Positions 25,593 to 34,351 of a stretch of 53,827 bases of DNA are shown here, one piece after another; positions within the stretch are counted from its first letter, which is position 1; every line of letters starts with the position of its first letter. The notes under the pieces are model-generated. The model was given only the letters and a program-made list of their open reading frames with translations. It ran no database searches and was not told where the DNA came from. The translations under genes and the position numbers were made by a program. The DNA comes from Bacteroidaceae bacterium. Its GTDB lineage: Bacteria > Bacteroidota > Bacteroidia > Bacteroidales > Bacteroidaceae. The DNA is taken from the NCBI GenBank assembly GCA_016292045.1, contig JAEEZX010000067.1, positions 1 through 53,827 on the forward strand, read 5' to 3'.

Positions 25593-26935
25593 ATTGTAAG
25601 GGCAACGGTGAGACCGAGCAGGAGAGCCATTATCAGCAGGTAGAATGCGGTCTTGGATTCCATGCGGAAATTATAGCGTATACCGTATGTTGTAAGTAAG
25701 ATGATGGCATCGGCAATGCCGGAGGCCGACAATGCAATGCCACAACCCAAGAGTCCGTACCATTTATATCCCAACCAGATGAAAAGACCGGCAAGGAGAT
25801 TGGATATCACCTCCATGACGAGGTAGATGACACTTTCCCCGCGGGCAAGAGAGAGATATGCCAGCGGGAGGTTTATGGAGCGAAGATAGACAAAGAATAC
25901 TCCCATTGTGGCCATAGGAGTTGCGAGTAGGAAATCCGAAGAAAACAGTAGGCGGATGAGCCACGGCATGAAGACGGTCATCAGGCAGAGGAGCGGTCCC
26001 ACTATCAGGCAACATACTTGTATTTGTTGATTGACGGCATAATTGCGGTTCTCAAGGCTGCTGTTGATGGCAGAGAGGCGAGGGAAGTAGTCGTTCTCCA
26101 ATGCTACGAAGGCAACGCCTGCATAAGTAAGAATCATACTGTAGGCGGCTTTGTAGAGACCGATTTCACTTTCTGTTGAAAGTATGTGATAGACGAAACT
26201 GGTACAGAGAGCAGTTGTGATGGATGCCAACATGTAAGGCACTCCGAGATATATAAGAGGGAGCCCTTTACGGAAAACAGTAAGTTGGGTTGGGCGCACC
26301 TTATACGGGAATAACCGCAAGGAATAGTATGCGTGCACACCAACAACCATCCATCCGCATATTACAAGCGAAATGGCAACACCACGCACACCCCAAAGCC
26401 AGAAGAATGGTGCTGTGCATAATATTGTACCGAAAGCAGCGAGAGTTTCTACAGTGGCAACACTCTTGAGTTGGCGTGTGCCTTTAAGAATTGCGCATTC
26501 GGCAGCCTCCATAGGTAAACTCATCACGTAAAGACTCAAGAGCATAATCTCGAGCAGATGACTTTGACCGGTTTTTGAAAAGAAATACCTATCCAGAAGC
26601 CAAGCTCCGCCCAGACACAGCAAACCACCGAGAATGGAAGCTGCAAAGGCCCACGTACGGATAATCATGACAAGATTGGACACAGACTGTTGGTCTTCGT
26701 TCTCGTATGCTTCTGCCAGATTCCGTGTACTGCTGAACGGAACGCCCATATTGGTGGCAGAATAGATGATTTCTCCGATGTTCTGGAATACAGCATTCAA
26801 CCCCATACCTGCAGAGCCGAGAAGGATGGCTGCAAGTTTGTTGCGTATGAGACTGGCGAGGGCCTTTATAGCCTGCACTCCGCCAAAGACACCTGTGTAC
26901 TTGAGTACGTAAGAAAGTGAAACGCGACTAGCCAA
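25589..26935 (-). CDS. Polysaccharide flippase (Wzx/MATE-like)
   Basis: 448 residues, about 12 to 14 hydrophobic segments over the full length (for example AFAASILGGLLCLGGAWLL and SLVICGWMVVGVHAYYSL). N-terminal LIRNKLAAILLGSAGMGL is typical of O-antigen translocases. It would flip the lipid-linked oligosaccharide made by the convergent glycosyltransferases. Follows fadD with an 8-base overlap. Confidence 0.88.
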   Translation of the reverse strand: MASRVSLSYVLKYTGVFGGVQAIKALASLIRNKLAAILLGSAGMGLNAVFQNIGEIIYSATNMGVPFSSTRNLAEAYENEDQQSVSNLVMIIRTWAFAASILGGLLCLGGAWLLDRYFFSKTGQSHLLEIMLLSLYVMSLPMEAAECAILKGTRQLKSVATVETLAAFGTILCTAPFFWLWGVRGVAISLVICGWMVVGVHAYYSLRLFPYKVRPTQLTVFRKGLPLIYLGVPYMLASITTALCTSFVYHILSTESEIGLYKAAYSMILTYAGVAFVALENDYFPRLSAINSSLENRNYAVNQQIQVCCLIVGPLLCLMTVFMPWLIRLLFSSDFLLATPMATMGVFFVYLRSINLPLAYLSLARGESVIYLVMEVISNLLAGLFIWLGYKWYGLLGCGIALSASGIADAIILLTTYGIRYNFRMESKTAFYLLIMALLLGLTVALTI

Positions 26936-28817
26936 GAGCGCTGATGTTTAAGGGATTGTCAATCTTGCGTCCCTCGCTGGTATAGACATATTCTAGTCGC
27001 TCCTTGTATATCTGCTCTACCTTCGGACGAACGAGTTTCATGGTGGAATTTATCATGTGATTCTGTTCCGAGAAAGGTTCACTGAGAACAGCAAATGTGC
27101 CTGGCAGCCAACGTTCGGGGAACTGACCATAGAAGGCACCGCCTTTTAAGAACTGTCGTATCTCCTTGTCTATTTCCTGAAGGGCATCGCGGCGTCCTTG
27201 CTCTGTAGTGAGATCGAAGCCCATCTTCTTTAGTTTGTCCTTAGCAGGGACAATAAGGGCTGAGGTGATAGGACTCTGGTTGTTGTAAAGCATTATCTGT
27301 TCTATGGCTTCGCAGTGCTGCACCAACGACTCTTCGATGCCCTCAGGAGAATATTTCTCACCGTCGGAGGAGATGAGCAGGCTCTTGAAACGCCCCTTGA
27401 CATAGAGAAGTCCCTCGTGGGACATATATCCGAGGTCGCCGGTATAGAGCCATCCGTCTTTTATTGTGTCAGCAGTAGCTTCGGGATTCTTCCAATATCC
27501 GGCCATCACATTCTCTCCCTTTACCACTATTTCGCCCATTTCTCCCTGTGGTAGTATCTTGCCGTTGCTGTCGCAGATGCGCACCTCAATAGGTTCTACG
27601 AGTCGACCGGAAGAGCCGAAACGATAGCAGTAACTGGTGTTGGTGGATATCACAGGAGTGGCCTCGGAGAGTCCGTATCCTTGGAACATCGGCAGTCCTA
27701 TTCCGATATAGAAGTGTTGCAGGTCTTTGTCGAGCAGAGCTCCACCGCCTACGAAGAAACGCATATTCCCTCCGAAACCGGCTCGCACCTTATTGAAAAG
27801 AATTTGATCAAACAGCCAGACGAGGGGGCGCAGCAGCCATCTCAGTCCCTTCCAGTCGAGGTTGCTCTCGCCGAAGTAGCATTGGCGCACAGTCTTGCCC
27901 CATTCGAAGAGTCTTACGGCAGTCTTTCCCTGTTTCTGTATACCACCCTCGATGTTCTTCTTGAAACTCTTAGCCAAAGCGGGTACGGAGAGTATGAAGT
28001 CGGGAGCAATCTCCTTGATGTTTACGGGTATATTTTTCAGCGTTTCCATCGGTGTGCGTCCTACTTGTACGGTGGCGCAGGAAGCACCGCGCTCCATCAT
28101 GCAATAAAAACCGCAAACATGGGCGAAACAATGGTCAAGCGGCAGAATGATGAGTGTGCGCCATTTGTCATCGATGTGAATACGCGAGAGACATTGTTCC
28201 ACATTCGCCGTGTAGTTGCGGTGTGTGAGACATACGCCTTTAGGATCCGCGGTGGTGCCGCTGGTGTAGGTGATGGTGGCCAGAGTGTCGTTCTCTATTG
28301 CGCGACCCACGGAGAGGAACTTCTCAAGGCCGTTATTTTCAATGAAGTCGTCGCCCTTATGCATCACATCACCCACGAAAACCTCTTTTGGTTCGTATTC
28401 AACCTGTTTATCCAGTACGATGACACGCTCCACCTTGGGCAATTTTGCGATTATACCGCGTATCTTGCGCAGTTGGTTGCCACTTACGATGATATAGCGG
28501 CATTCGCTGTGCTCCAGACGGAACAACAGGTCGCCAGCCTCCTCAAGTTTTATGGAGAGGGGCACATTCACCGCGCCGGCATAGAACATTGCCAGTTCGG
28601 ATATGATCCACAAATTGCGCCCTTCGGACAGCAGCGCCATGTTGTCGTGAGGCTTCACGCCGAGAGCCTGCAGTCCTGCGCCCAGGCGGTAAACCTCGCA
28701 CTGCGTTTCCCTGTATGTGATTCGAGTCCACTCTTTACCTATTTTCTCCAAGAGAAATGTGTTGTCTGGGAAGGTGGATACTGAATGCTCGAAGGCATCT
28801 ATTATGGTTTTCTTCAT
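26928..28817 (-). CDS. fadD: AMP-dependent long-chain acyl-CoA synthetase
   Basis: 629 residues. ANL superfamily: P-loop TYTSGTTADPKGV, then GYGLSEATPVIS, the YTGDLGYMS hinge region and GRFKSLLISSDGEKYSP with the C-terminal domain. It activates fatty acids with ATP and CoA. The middle of an operon serB-fadD-flippase, with four- and eight-base overlaps. The symbol is approximate. Confidence 0.88.
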   Translation of the reverse strand: MKKTIIDAFEHSVSTFPDNTFLLEKIGKEWTRITYRETQCEVYRLGAGLQALGVKPHDNMALLSEGRNLWIISELAMFYAGAVNVPLSIKLEEAGDLLFRLEHSECRYIIVSGNQLRKIRGIIAKLPKVERVIVLDKQVEYEPKEVFVGDVMHKGDDFIENNGLEKFLSVGRAIENDTLATITYTSGTTADPKGVCLTHRNYTANVEQCLSRIHIDDKWRTLIILPLDHCFAHVCGFYCMMERGASCATVQVGRTPMETLKNIPVNIKEIAPDFILSVPALAKSFKKNIEGGIQKQGKTAVRLFEWGKTVRQCYFGESNLDWKGLRWLLRPLVWLFDQILFNKVRAGFGGNMRFFVGGGALLDKDLQHFYIGIGLPMFQGYGLSEATPVISTNTSYCYRFGSSGRLVEPIEVRICDSNGKILPQGEMGEIVVKGENVMAGYWKNPEATADTIKDGWLYTGDLGYMSHEGLLYVKGRFKSLLISSDGEKYSPEGIEESLVQHCEAIEQIMLYNNQSPITSALIVPAKDKLKKMGFDLTTEQGRRDALQEIDKEIRQFLKGGAFYGQFPERWLPGTFAVLSEPFSEQNHMINSTMKLVRPKVEQIYKERLEYVYTSEGRKIDNPLNISALG

Positions 28818-30046
28818 ATGTCGAGGTACGAATCTTTGAATCCGAGGAAGTAGAGCACGCCGTCAAGACCGATGGTGTTGATGCTTTGTTTTGCGTCGGC
28901 TACAACTCGTGGCTTTGCGTGGAAGGCGATGCCCAAACCAGCAAGGGAGAGCATCGGCAGGTCGTTAGCGCCGTCGCCCACAGCAATGGTTTGTGCCAAA
29001 TCCACTTTTTCCACCTGGGCGATGAGGCGAAGGAGTTCTGCCTTGCGCGTGCCGTCAACGATGTCGCCTACGTAGCGTCCCGTGAGTTTACCGTCTTCTC
29101 CCACTTCCAGCTCATTGGCATATACGTAGTCGATGCCGAGCTTCTTTTGCAGATATTCGCCGAAAAAGGTAAATCCACCGGAAAGTATGGCAATCTTGTA
29201 ACCGTATTTCTTGAGCACAGCCATTAGTCGTTCTGCGCCTTCCGTTATGGGCAGATGTTCTGCGATATCCTGCATGACGGACACATCCAGTCCCTTGAGT
29301 AGTGCCACGCGCTCGGTGAACGATTCCTTGAAATCAATCTCGCCTCGCATGGCTCTCTCTGTGATGGCTGCCACCTTTTCACCCACACCGTGACGTGCTG
29401 CCAGTTCATCGATACATTCTGCCTGAATCAGCGTGGAATCCATATCAAAGCATATGAGTCGGCGCATGCGTCGATACATGTTGTCCTGCTGGAACGAGCA
29501 GTCCATAGCCATCTTGCTACTCATCTTGAGCAGTTCGCGCTGCATCTCGCCGCGGTCTCGCGGGGTGCCTCGCAGGGAGAACTCGATGCAAGCCTTGTTG
29601 CGCGTGGCGTTCGGGTCCTCCGCGTTTTCGTCAAGTGGCGGACGGCCGGTGAGTCGGCGTATGGAGTCAATGTTAAGATCTTGTGCTGCAATCACCTTTG
29701 TCACGGCCTCTATCTGGCGTGCCTCGAGGCGTCTGCCCAGCACGGTGAGTATGTAACGGTTTTTGCCCTGGCGTCCCACCCAAGCGTTGTAGTCGTCGTC
29801 GGAGACAGGGAAGAAACGCACGTTGACACCCAATTCTGCAGTCTTGAACAGCACGTTCTTCATCAAGGGACCGCTGTTCTGTTCATCCACGCGAATGAGA
29901 AGTCCGAGGGATAGCGTCTTATGGATGTCGGCTTGTCCGATATCCATGATGTCGGCATCGTATTGGGCAAGTATGCCCATGATGCTTGCGGTGAGTCCCG
30001 GACGGTCTTCACCAGTGATTCGGATGAGAATGAGTTCCTGAGCCAT
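28814..30046 (-). CDS. serB: Phosphoserine phosphatase with N-terminal ACT domains
   Basis: 410 residues from ATG 30046 (MAQELILIRITGEDRPG); the frame is open upstream but lies beyond the promoter. Two ACT-like parts (residues about 5-80 and 97-180) precede a HAD domain: catalytic Asp201 and Asp203 in FDMDST, ILSGGFTFF and VGDGANDLPM. Last step of serine synthesis. Head gene of the operon, driven by the box at 30070-30077. Confidence 0.93.
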   Translation of the reverse strand: MAQELILIRITGEDRPGLTASIMGILAQYDADIMDIGQADIHKTLSLGLLIRVDEQNSGPLMKNVLFKTAELGVNVRFFPVSDDDYNAWVGRQGKNRYILTVLGRRLEARQIEAVTKVIAAQDLNIDSIRRLTGRPPLDENAEDPNATRNKACIEFSLRGTPRDRGEMQRELLKMSSKMAMDCSFQQDNMYRRMRRLICFDMDSTLIQAECIDELAARHGVGEKVAAITERAMRGEIDFKESFTERVALLKGLDVSVMQDIAEHLPITEGAERLMAVLKKYGYKIAILSGGFTFFGEYLQKKLGIDYVYANELEVGEDGKLTGRYVGDIVDGTRKAELLRLIAQVEKVDLAQTIAVGDGANDLPMLSLAGLGIAFHAKPRVVADAKQSINTIGLDGVLYFLGFKDSYLDI

Positions 30047-30069
30047 GATGTGTGGTTTTATTTTGGCGG

Positions 30070-30077
30070 CAAAGATA
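30070..30077 (-). promoter_or_regulatory. -7 box for serB-fadD-flippase
   Basis: CAAAGATA is TATCTTTG on the minus strand. It leaves a leader of about 17-20 bases before the serB ATG. Confidence 0.75.
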
Positions 30078-30180
30078 CGAAAAAAAAATGAAATAGCAAT
30101 CTTTTTGCAGTCCGTTGATGCCGAACATCTCTTCTTTGGTAAAATTGTGCTTATCTCCGTAAACAAGTACCGAAGAGATA

Positions 30181-30198
30181 GGACTCTTGTGTGAGTCC
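30181..30198. terminator. Short hairpin after the DUF1460 gene
   Basis: GGACTC (30181-30186) pairs with GAGTCC (30193-30198). No good T-run follows on the minus strand, so termination is uncertain. The rest of the 30047-30210 spacer shows only the serB promoter. Confidence 0.35.
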
Positions 30199-30210
30199 GA
30201 TGTCACTTTT

Positions 30211-31086
30211 CTACTTCACTTTGTTGGCACGGAGGCGAACGATACGGATGCCGGTTTGTGTGGGATGCTGGTGCATGTAGTTGAAGAGAGTGAGAGGTTC
30301 CACCACCACTTTCTTGCGTATCTGCGAAGCATTGAGAAGATGCAGTTTCCCATCGCGTCCCCACACAGCAATACCGAGGTGGGAGCAGTCGAGACCTTCC
30401 TTTGAGGTGGTGATGACAAGGATGTCGCCGCTCTCGATGAATCCGAGTGTTTTTGCATCTTTGCCCACTTCGCTCTTGGGCAGATAGTACACCGTATGAT
30501 TGCTGCTCGTCTTTTCGTGCTCGCTGATGAGACGCTGCGCTGCGCGGTCGTCCTTCAGCATGGGATATGCATTCACGTGGCGAGACATATAATTAAGGTG
30601 CAGCGTCATTGGGAGAGCGTTCGCTGTGGGACGAATCTCCTGCACAAGTCCCATCTGTGCATTACTCTCTATCCACCATTGGAAGTAATGGTTTCGGGAG
30701 GCGTAACCGTCAATCTGTCCAAGATGATAACGTATGCGTTGGAGGTTTTTTTTGAAGTCAGCGAACGATGTGGAACCCTCGCGGGTGGTGAGAGTGAGGG
30801 CGGAGACGGTTTCAACGAAAGTGGTGCAATCCATTGCGCGGAGGTTGACAACGAGTTGCTCCGTGGGATTTATTTCGAGAGTCTTTGCCTTGTAGGGAGT
30901 GCCGATAAACTCCTTTCCGTACCACAACATGAGGTTTGCATCCTTCTCGAGGGCGCATCCCCGCTGTAGCAGGTCTACGACACGTAAAGAGTCGCTCTCT
31001 GCATTAGCTATGCACCAGGGCATAACCGACAAGACGATCATAACGACCGCCCTGCTCGCGGTAGTAAAGGAGGATTTGATATTCAT
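30211..31086 (-). CDS. DUF1460 (NlpC/P60-like amidase) secreted protein
   Basis: 291 residues with a signal peptide ending near CIANA (residue 29). DUF1460 proteins are cell-wall amidase/peptidases of the papain-like fold: the probable catalytic Cys87 lies in AMDCTTFVETV and the His in LDCSHLGIAVW. Periplasmic. The start overlaps the upstream DUF5103 gene by 83 bases, or 38 if the internal Met16 is used; both leave a signal peptide. Last gene of a six-gene operon. Confidence 0.85.
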   Translation of the reverse strand: MNIKSSFTTASRAVVMIVLSVMPWCIANAESDSLRVVDLLQRGCALEKDANLMLWYGKEFIGTPYKAKTLEINPTEQLVVNLRAMDCTTFVETVSALTLTTREGSTSFADFKKNLQRIRYHLGQIDGYASRNHYFQWWIESNAQMGLVQEIRPTANALPMTLHLNYMSRHVNAYPMLKDDRAAQRLISEHEKTSSNHTVYYLPKSEVGKDAKTLGFIESGDILVITTSKEGLDCSHLGIAVWGRDGKLHLLNASQIRKKVVVEPLTLFNYMHQHPTQTGIRIVRLRANKVK

Positions 31087-32227
31087 TCTCTGTCTGGTAG
31101 AAACTTCCCATCGTGCGACTCGTACTACCGTTGCTTTGTATATATTCGTAATTGTAGTAGCCCTGCTTCATAAGAACCGCTTTCTCGTAGATACCAAGTT
31201 GGTCATCATAGTCCATGCGGTATTGTTCGCTTTTTTCTCCTTGCGTCCATTGACCGGAGACATAAACATCACCGGAGTTAGTCAGTGGAGTGGTCTTGAG
31301 TATGAAGTGGACAATAACATATTCAGCCATAATATCATTGTCCTCGTCCCAGTTACGACGGATGACGAAGGCCCCGTTCTGATCCTCATCGCTAATATAA
31401 GCGCGGGCGGGGCGGTCTTCATTGAGAGTGATGTGCCACCAGGGGTCGTACCAGCGTATGTAGTCGATACCAAGTCCGGGTTTGTGAACGTCGAGCAGTT
31501 CGAATTTGTGGAACTCGTTGCCGGCCTCAAAGATGAGACCTCGATGATGACTGAACTCTATTCCCGTGGCTTTCCTGATATTCGGGTAGATGCCCTCTAC
31601 GCGTTCATTCCAATGACGATTCTGAATCACACGCATGTAGAGCTGCTCGTCAACATCCACTACGCGCACTCCATTATAGTTCACACCGATGGTAAGTTGA
31701 TGGTGGTTCTTCTGGAAGTCGATGTCCGTATTGGAGGAACAACCGACGGAAATGGGCATCACCTTGTCTACCACACAAAACTGTACCTCGACTATACACT
31801 CGTCGTCTTCACATATTTCCAGTTTGTAGTTGCCGGAAAGGCGCGGTCGGACATCCTTATTAGGTATGGAAAGCTGGTAGTGGGTGTAGAGTTGCGAAGT
31901 ATTGAAACTAGTGCGGTAATCTTCCACGGGCAGGTTGTTTACGCCCGAGAGCCAGTCGCTCTCAAAGAGCTCTGTCGAGGGTTCCCAAATTTTGTCGCAA
32001 TGCTGGAGACGGTAGGTGTAACGGTGGTAGGTATGGGACAACTGGTCCCAGCCGATATTCAGTACAGAGTTACCGTTGAGGGATATGACGGGCGGCAGAG
32101 TTATGTCGTCGTTCACCTTCACCTGCAACGTGCGTATACTCTCGTCCATTATTGTGTGGTGCTGGGCGAGAAGCGACAGGGAATTGAAGACCCAGAGGGC
32201 TGTTAGCAAAGTCCTAATTCGTGCCAT
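31004..32227 (-). CDS. DUF5103 protein, secreted
   Basis: 407 residues, signal peptide to about residue 21 (SLSLLAQ). The body is beta-rich: the pattern VISLNGNSVLNIGWDQL, DVRPRLSGNYKLEI, a middle of about 150 residues and a final carbohydrate-binding-like part (GDVYVSGQWTQ, YNYEY) fits DUF5103 of Bacteroidetes. Periplasmic or outer-membrane-associated; function unknown. It overlaps the PqqD-like gene by 25 bases. Confidence 0.82.
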   Translation of the reverse strand: MARIRTLLTALWVFNSLSLLAQHHTIMDESIRTLQVKVNDDITLPPVISLNGNSVLNIGWDQLSHTYHRYTYRLQHCDKIWEPSTELFESDWLSGVNNLPVEDYRTSFNTSQLYTHYQLSIPNKDVRPRLSGNYKLEICEDDECIVEVQFCVVDKVMPISVGCSSNTDIDFQKNHHQLTIGVNYNGVRVVDVDEQLYMRVIQNRHWNERVEGIYPNIRKATGIEFSHHRGLIFEAGNEFHKFELLDVHKPGLGIDYIRWYDPWWHITLNEDRPARAYISDEDQNGAFVIRRNWDEDNDIMAEYVIVHFILKTTPLTNSGDVYVSGQWTQGEKSEQYRMDYDDQLGIYEKAVLMKQGYYNYEYIQSNGSTSRTMGSFYQTENEYQILLYYREQGGRYDRLVGYALVHS

Positions 32228-32466
32228 TCACGCGCTATTGCCCTGCAGTCGGCGGTTGCCTTATCGAGTTCTACCTCGTATTCGTCGCAGAGGGCTTTCG
32301 CCATATCCTCCACGGAAAACTCTTTGCCGACAACGGCTTTCCAGATTGTGGCAGCGCTCTCGTTGAGGGCAATCAAGGTGGAGAAGTTGATGTTCTCTTC
32401 TCCGTAGGCGATGATTACATTCTCGCCGCAAATCTCTCGCAGTTCAAATCCGTCTTTTATTTTCAT
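32203..32466 (-). CDS. PqqD-like peptide-binding protein
   Basis: 87 residues from ATG 32466 (MKIKDGFELREICG), overlapping the peptidase gene by four bases. The PqqD fold pattern is clear: three strands (FELREICGENVIIAYG), then LIALNESAATIWKAV and helices. PqqD proteins bind leader peptides of ribosomally made, modified peptides and hand them to enzymes. No precursor or radical-SAM enzyme was found nearby. Confidence 0.82.
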   Translation of the reverse strand: MKIKDGFELREICGENVIIAYGEENINFSTLIALNESAATIWKAVVGKEFSVEDMAKALCDEYEVELDKATADCRAIAREWHELGLC

Positions 32467-32942
32467 ATCAGATGTAGTTTGCGTAATAAACTGTATAATT
32501 TCAACAAGGGATAGCGCAGAGGAAGCAGTTTTCTCCACAGTTTCACGGCTCGGCGTGTCGTCTTGCTGGTGGCCGAGAAGGAAAGGCTGGGATGGAGATA
32601 GCGGGTTACGATGCCGCAGATGTCTTCCGTGCGGCAGGTCTCCGTGCCTTTGATGTTGCCGTCACCCATGAGTGTCACAGCGTTGCCGTTGATGTCAATG
32701 ATGCGATGCAGCACATAGGTGTTTTCCCGGATTTCAGCCAATACGGCATCGCCGGGTGCGAGCGGGGCAGTTATAGGGGCGAGTATCACGCGGTCTCTCT
32801 TGTCCTCAAGGAAAGGCCGCATGCTACGTCCCTTCACGGAAATGGTGCAGGTGTGTCCCTCCCGCAGAGCTTTCTTTACGGCTCCTAGGAGAATGTCGTT
32901 GGGTATCTCAAGAATCTTGTATGACGGCATTGTGACAGACAA
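32463..32942 (-). CDS. S24/S26-type peptidase-like protein with Ser/His pair
   Basis: 159 residues. The signal-peptidase box GRSMRPFL has the likely nucleophile Ser40. Where bacterial LepB has its Lys it reads YVLHRII, so His79 is the partner, as in the ER/SipW (S26B) type; MGDGN is the next box. No N-terminal membrane helix; the C-terminus is a basic, hydrophobic tail. Proteolytic activity is inferred. It overlaps both neighbours. Confidence 0.8.
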   Translation of the reverse strand: MSVTMPSYKILEIPNDILLGAVKKALREGHTCTISVKGRSMRPFLEDKRDRVILAPITAPLAPGDAVLAEIRENTYVLHRIIDINGNAVTLMGDGNIKGTETCRTEDICGIVTRYLHPSLSFSATSKTTRRAVKLWRKLLPLRYPLLKLYSLLRKLHLI

Positions 32943-33795
32943 TTGCGGCTTCCTTGTCGGGGCGGCATTCCAGTTCCCATAGTCGGGTGGCGGAAATCAG
33001 TTTGGTGAGCGACGAACACACAGAGGTGTAGATGCGCTTGTCCCATTTCATGTTGTTACATGCGGGCAGCATCATAGTGAATGCCTCAATAGGCGACAGG
33101 CGGTGGATAATATTCTCTGGGCCTCGCTGAATACGTATAATTCCACCAATAGGGGCATTTATGTTCCGATAACATGGTGTCTTCCCGCTCCAGGGACTTC
33201 CGTAGACTATAGCCTGTCCGTTGATGATGCGTATAATAGGGTTGTCGTCGTTCATCAGGTCGCAGTCGGGGATGTTTTTGTACCAGAGATACGTATGTGT
33301 GCTTTTTCCCGTACCGCTTGGTGCCGTCATCAAATAGCCTTTGCCGGCGTGACGTATCACGCTGGAGTGGACGAGCAAAGTGTCGTCCTCGCAAAGAGAA
33401 AAGGAGTAGGCGAGCATCATACTGTTGTTGAGACCGAAACGACGATTCTCTATATGTGGAGATGTGAGCATCACTCTTGATTGGCGGAACTTGTTTCCGG
33501 CAATCAGCTTGACGCAAAGTTCGTCCTGAGGATTGTAGATGAGGAACTGATATGTGTTGTCATCCCGGCGATACACCACGTAGTCGTTACCGCCGCAGTC
33601 GAAAACCCCTATTTTATGGGCATTGTCATCCCAGTCGTCAAGGCACGATACGACATCGACGCAGAAACGGTCTTCTCTTTCGTCGTCAGGGGCAATGCGG
33701 AAGTTGTCGAAATTGGCCAGAAGAGGTTCTTTTTCCTTCTCTTCATAACGTATCTTCAGGGGGTGTCCTGCCACACAATATCTTTCTGTTTCCAT
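32908..33795 (-). CDS. HPr-kinase-like P-loop ATPase
   Basis: 295 residues. The C-terminal half resembles the HPrK/PEP-carboxykinase fold: LVHSSVIRHAGKGYLMTAPSGTGKST holds the P-loop (residues 158-166) and LMNDDNPII the acidic pair 183-184. The HPr-recognition parts of true HprK are not seen. Such kinases next to PqqD proteins occur in clusters that phosphorylate peptides. Overlaps the peptidase by 35 bases. Confidence 0.82.
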   Translation of the reverse strand: METERYCVAGHPLKIRYEEKEKEPLLANFDNFRIAPDDEREDRFCVDVVSCLDDWDDNAHKIGVFDCGGNDYVVYRRDDNTYQFLIYNPQDELCVKLIAGNKFRQSRVMLTSPHIENRRFGLNNSMMLAYSFSLCEDDTLLVHSSVIRHAGKGYLMTAPSGTGKSTHTYLWYKNIPDCDLMNDDNPIIRIINGQAIVYGSPWSGKTPCYRNINAPIGGIIRIQRGPENIIHRLSPIEAFTMMLPACNNMKWDKRIYTSVCSSLTKLISATRLWELECRPDKEAAIVCHNAVIQDS

Positions 33796-33816
33796 CTCCG
33801 TAACAGTTTCAAAATA

Positions 33817-34245
33817 CTATTGTTCCTCAAACGGATTCGTGGGCTCGTGACTTTCCCATTCCTCCGGGAAGAATGTGAAAAGCTCCTTGGGCATTCGCAT
33901 TATTGTGAAGGATTCGGAATCCAGATATCCCTGGCGCACTTTTTCGCGCTTGCGCTCCATCTTTTTTTTGCTCTTGCCGAAGAATACCACACAGGTGGTG
34001 TTGGGCAGATTGTATTTCTCCTCCAGAAGGTTTCTCAACTGAAGGGCATAGAGGCTGCGGTCGTAGAGAAACCCGGTGCTTGTTTCAATATATACCGGAG
34101 TAACGGGATGTACCTCGGTGAGATAGGCAATTGAATCCGTGAATGAAACTCCGACACCGAACATGTATACCGTGCACGACTTGGGTTTCGCTGCCACGGT
34201 TATACACAATGTCAGAACAAACAGGATGGAAAGTATATGTCTCAT
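33817..34245 (-). CDS. Secreted hypothetical protein, operon head
   Basis: 142 residues with a signal peptide (LSILFVLTLCITVAA). The mature part contains CTVYMFGVGVSFTDSIAYLTEVHPVTP and a basic stretch KSKKKMERKREKVRQGY; the end is acidic. The pattern resembles small conserved Bacteroidales proteins, no domain is recognised. First gene after the promoter at 34274-34281. Confidence 0.72.
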   Translation of the reverse strand: MRHILSILFVLTLCITVAAKPKSCTVYMFGVGVSFTDSIAYLTEVHPVTPVYIETSTGFLYDRSLYALQLRNLLEEKYNLPNTTCVVFFGKSKKKMERKREKVRQGYLDSESFTIMRMPKELFTFFPEEWESHEPTNPFEEQ

Positions 34246-34273
34246 CGTCTATAGTAAGCTATGGATTTGCGCG

Positions 34274-34281
34274 CAAAGATA
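34274..34281 (-). promoter_or_regulatory. -7 box for the six-gene HPrK/PqqD operon
   Basis: CAAAGATA is TATCTTTG on the minus strand, about 29 bases before the first start codon. The terminator of the HtrA gene lies just upstream of it. Confidence 0.75.
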
Positions 34282-34283
34282 CG

Positions 34284-34312
34284 AAAAAAAGTGGACAAAG
34301 CCCACTTTTTCC
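34284..34312 (-). terminator. Terminator of the HtrA gene
   Basis: On the minus strand AAAAAGTGGG and CCACTTTTT form a stem with a short loop and a following T-run. It lies 40 bases past the HtrA stop codon. Confidence 0.82.
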
Positions 34313-34351
34313 CGTATTATTGTGTTGAAGTGATGGCATTTTGATATGGTG

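Noticed and set aside
30047..30166. Longer N-terminus of SerB
   Set aside because: Those codons lie beyond the -7 box and have no ACT-like sequence.
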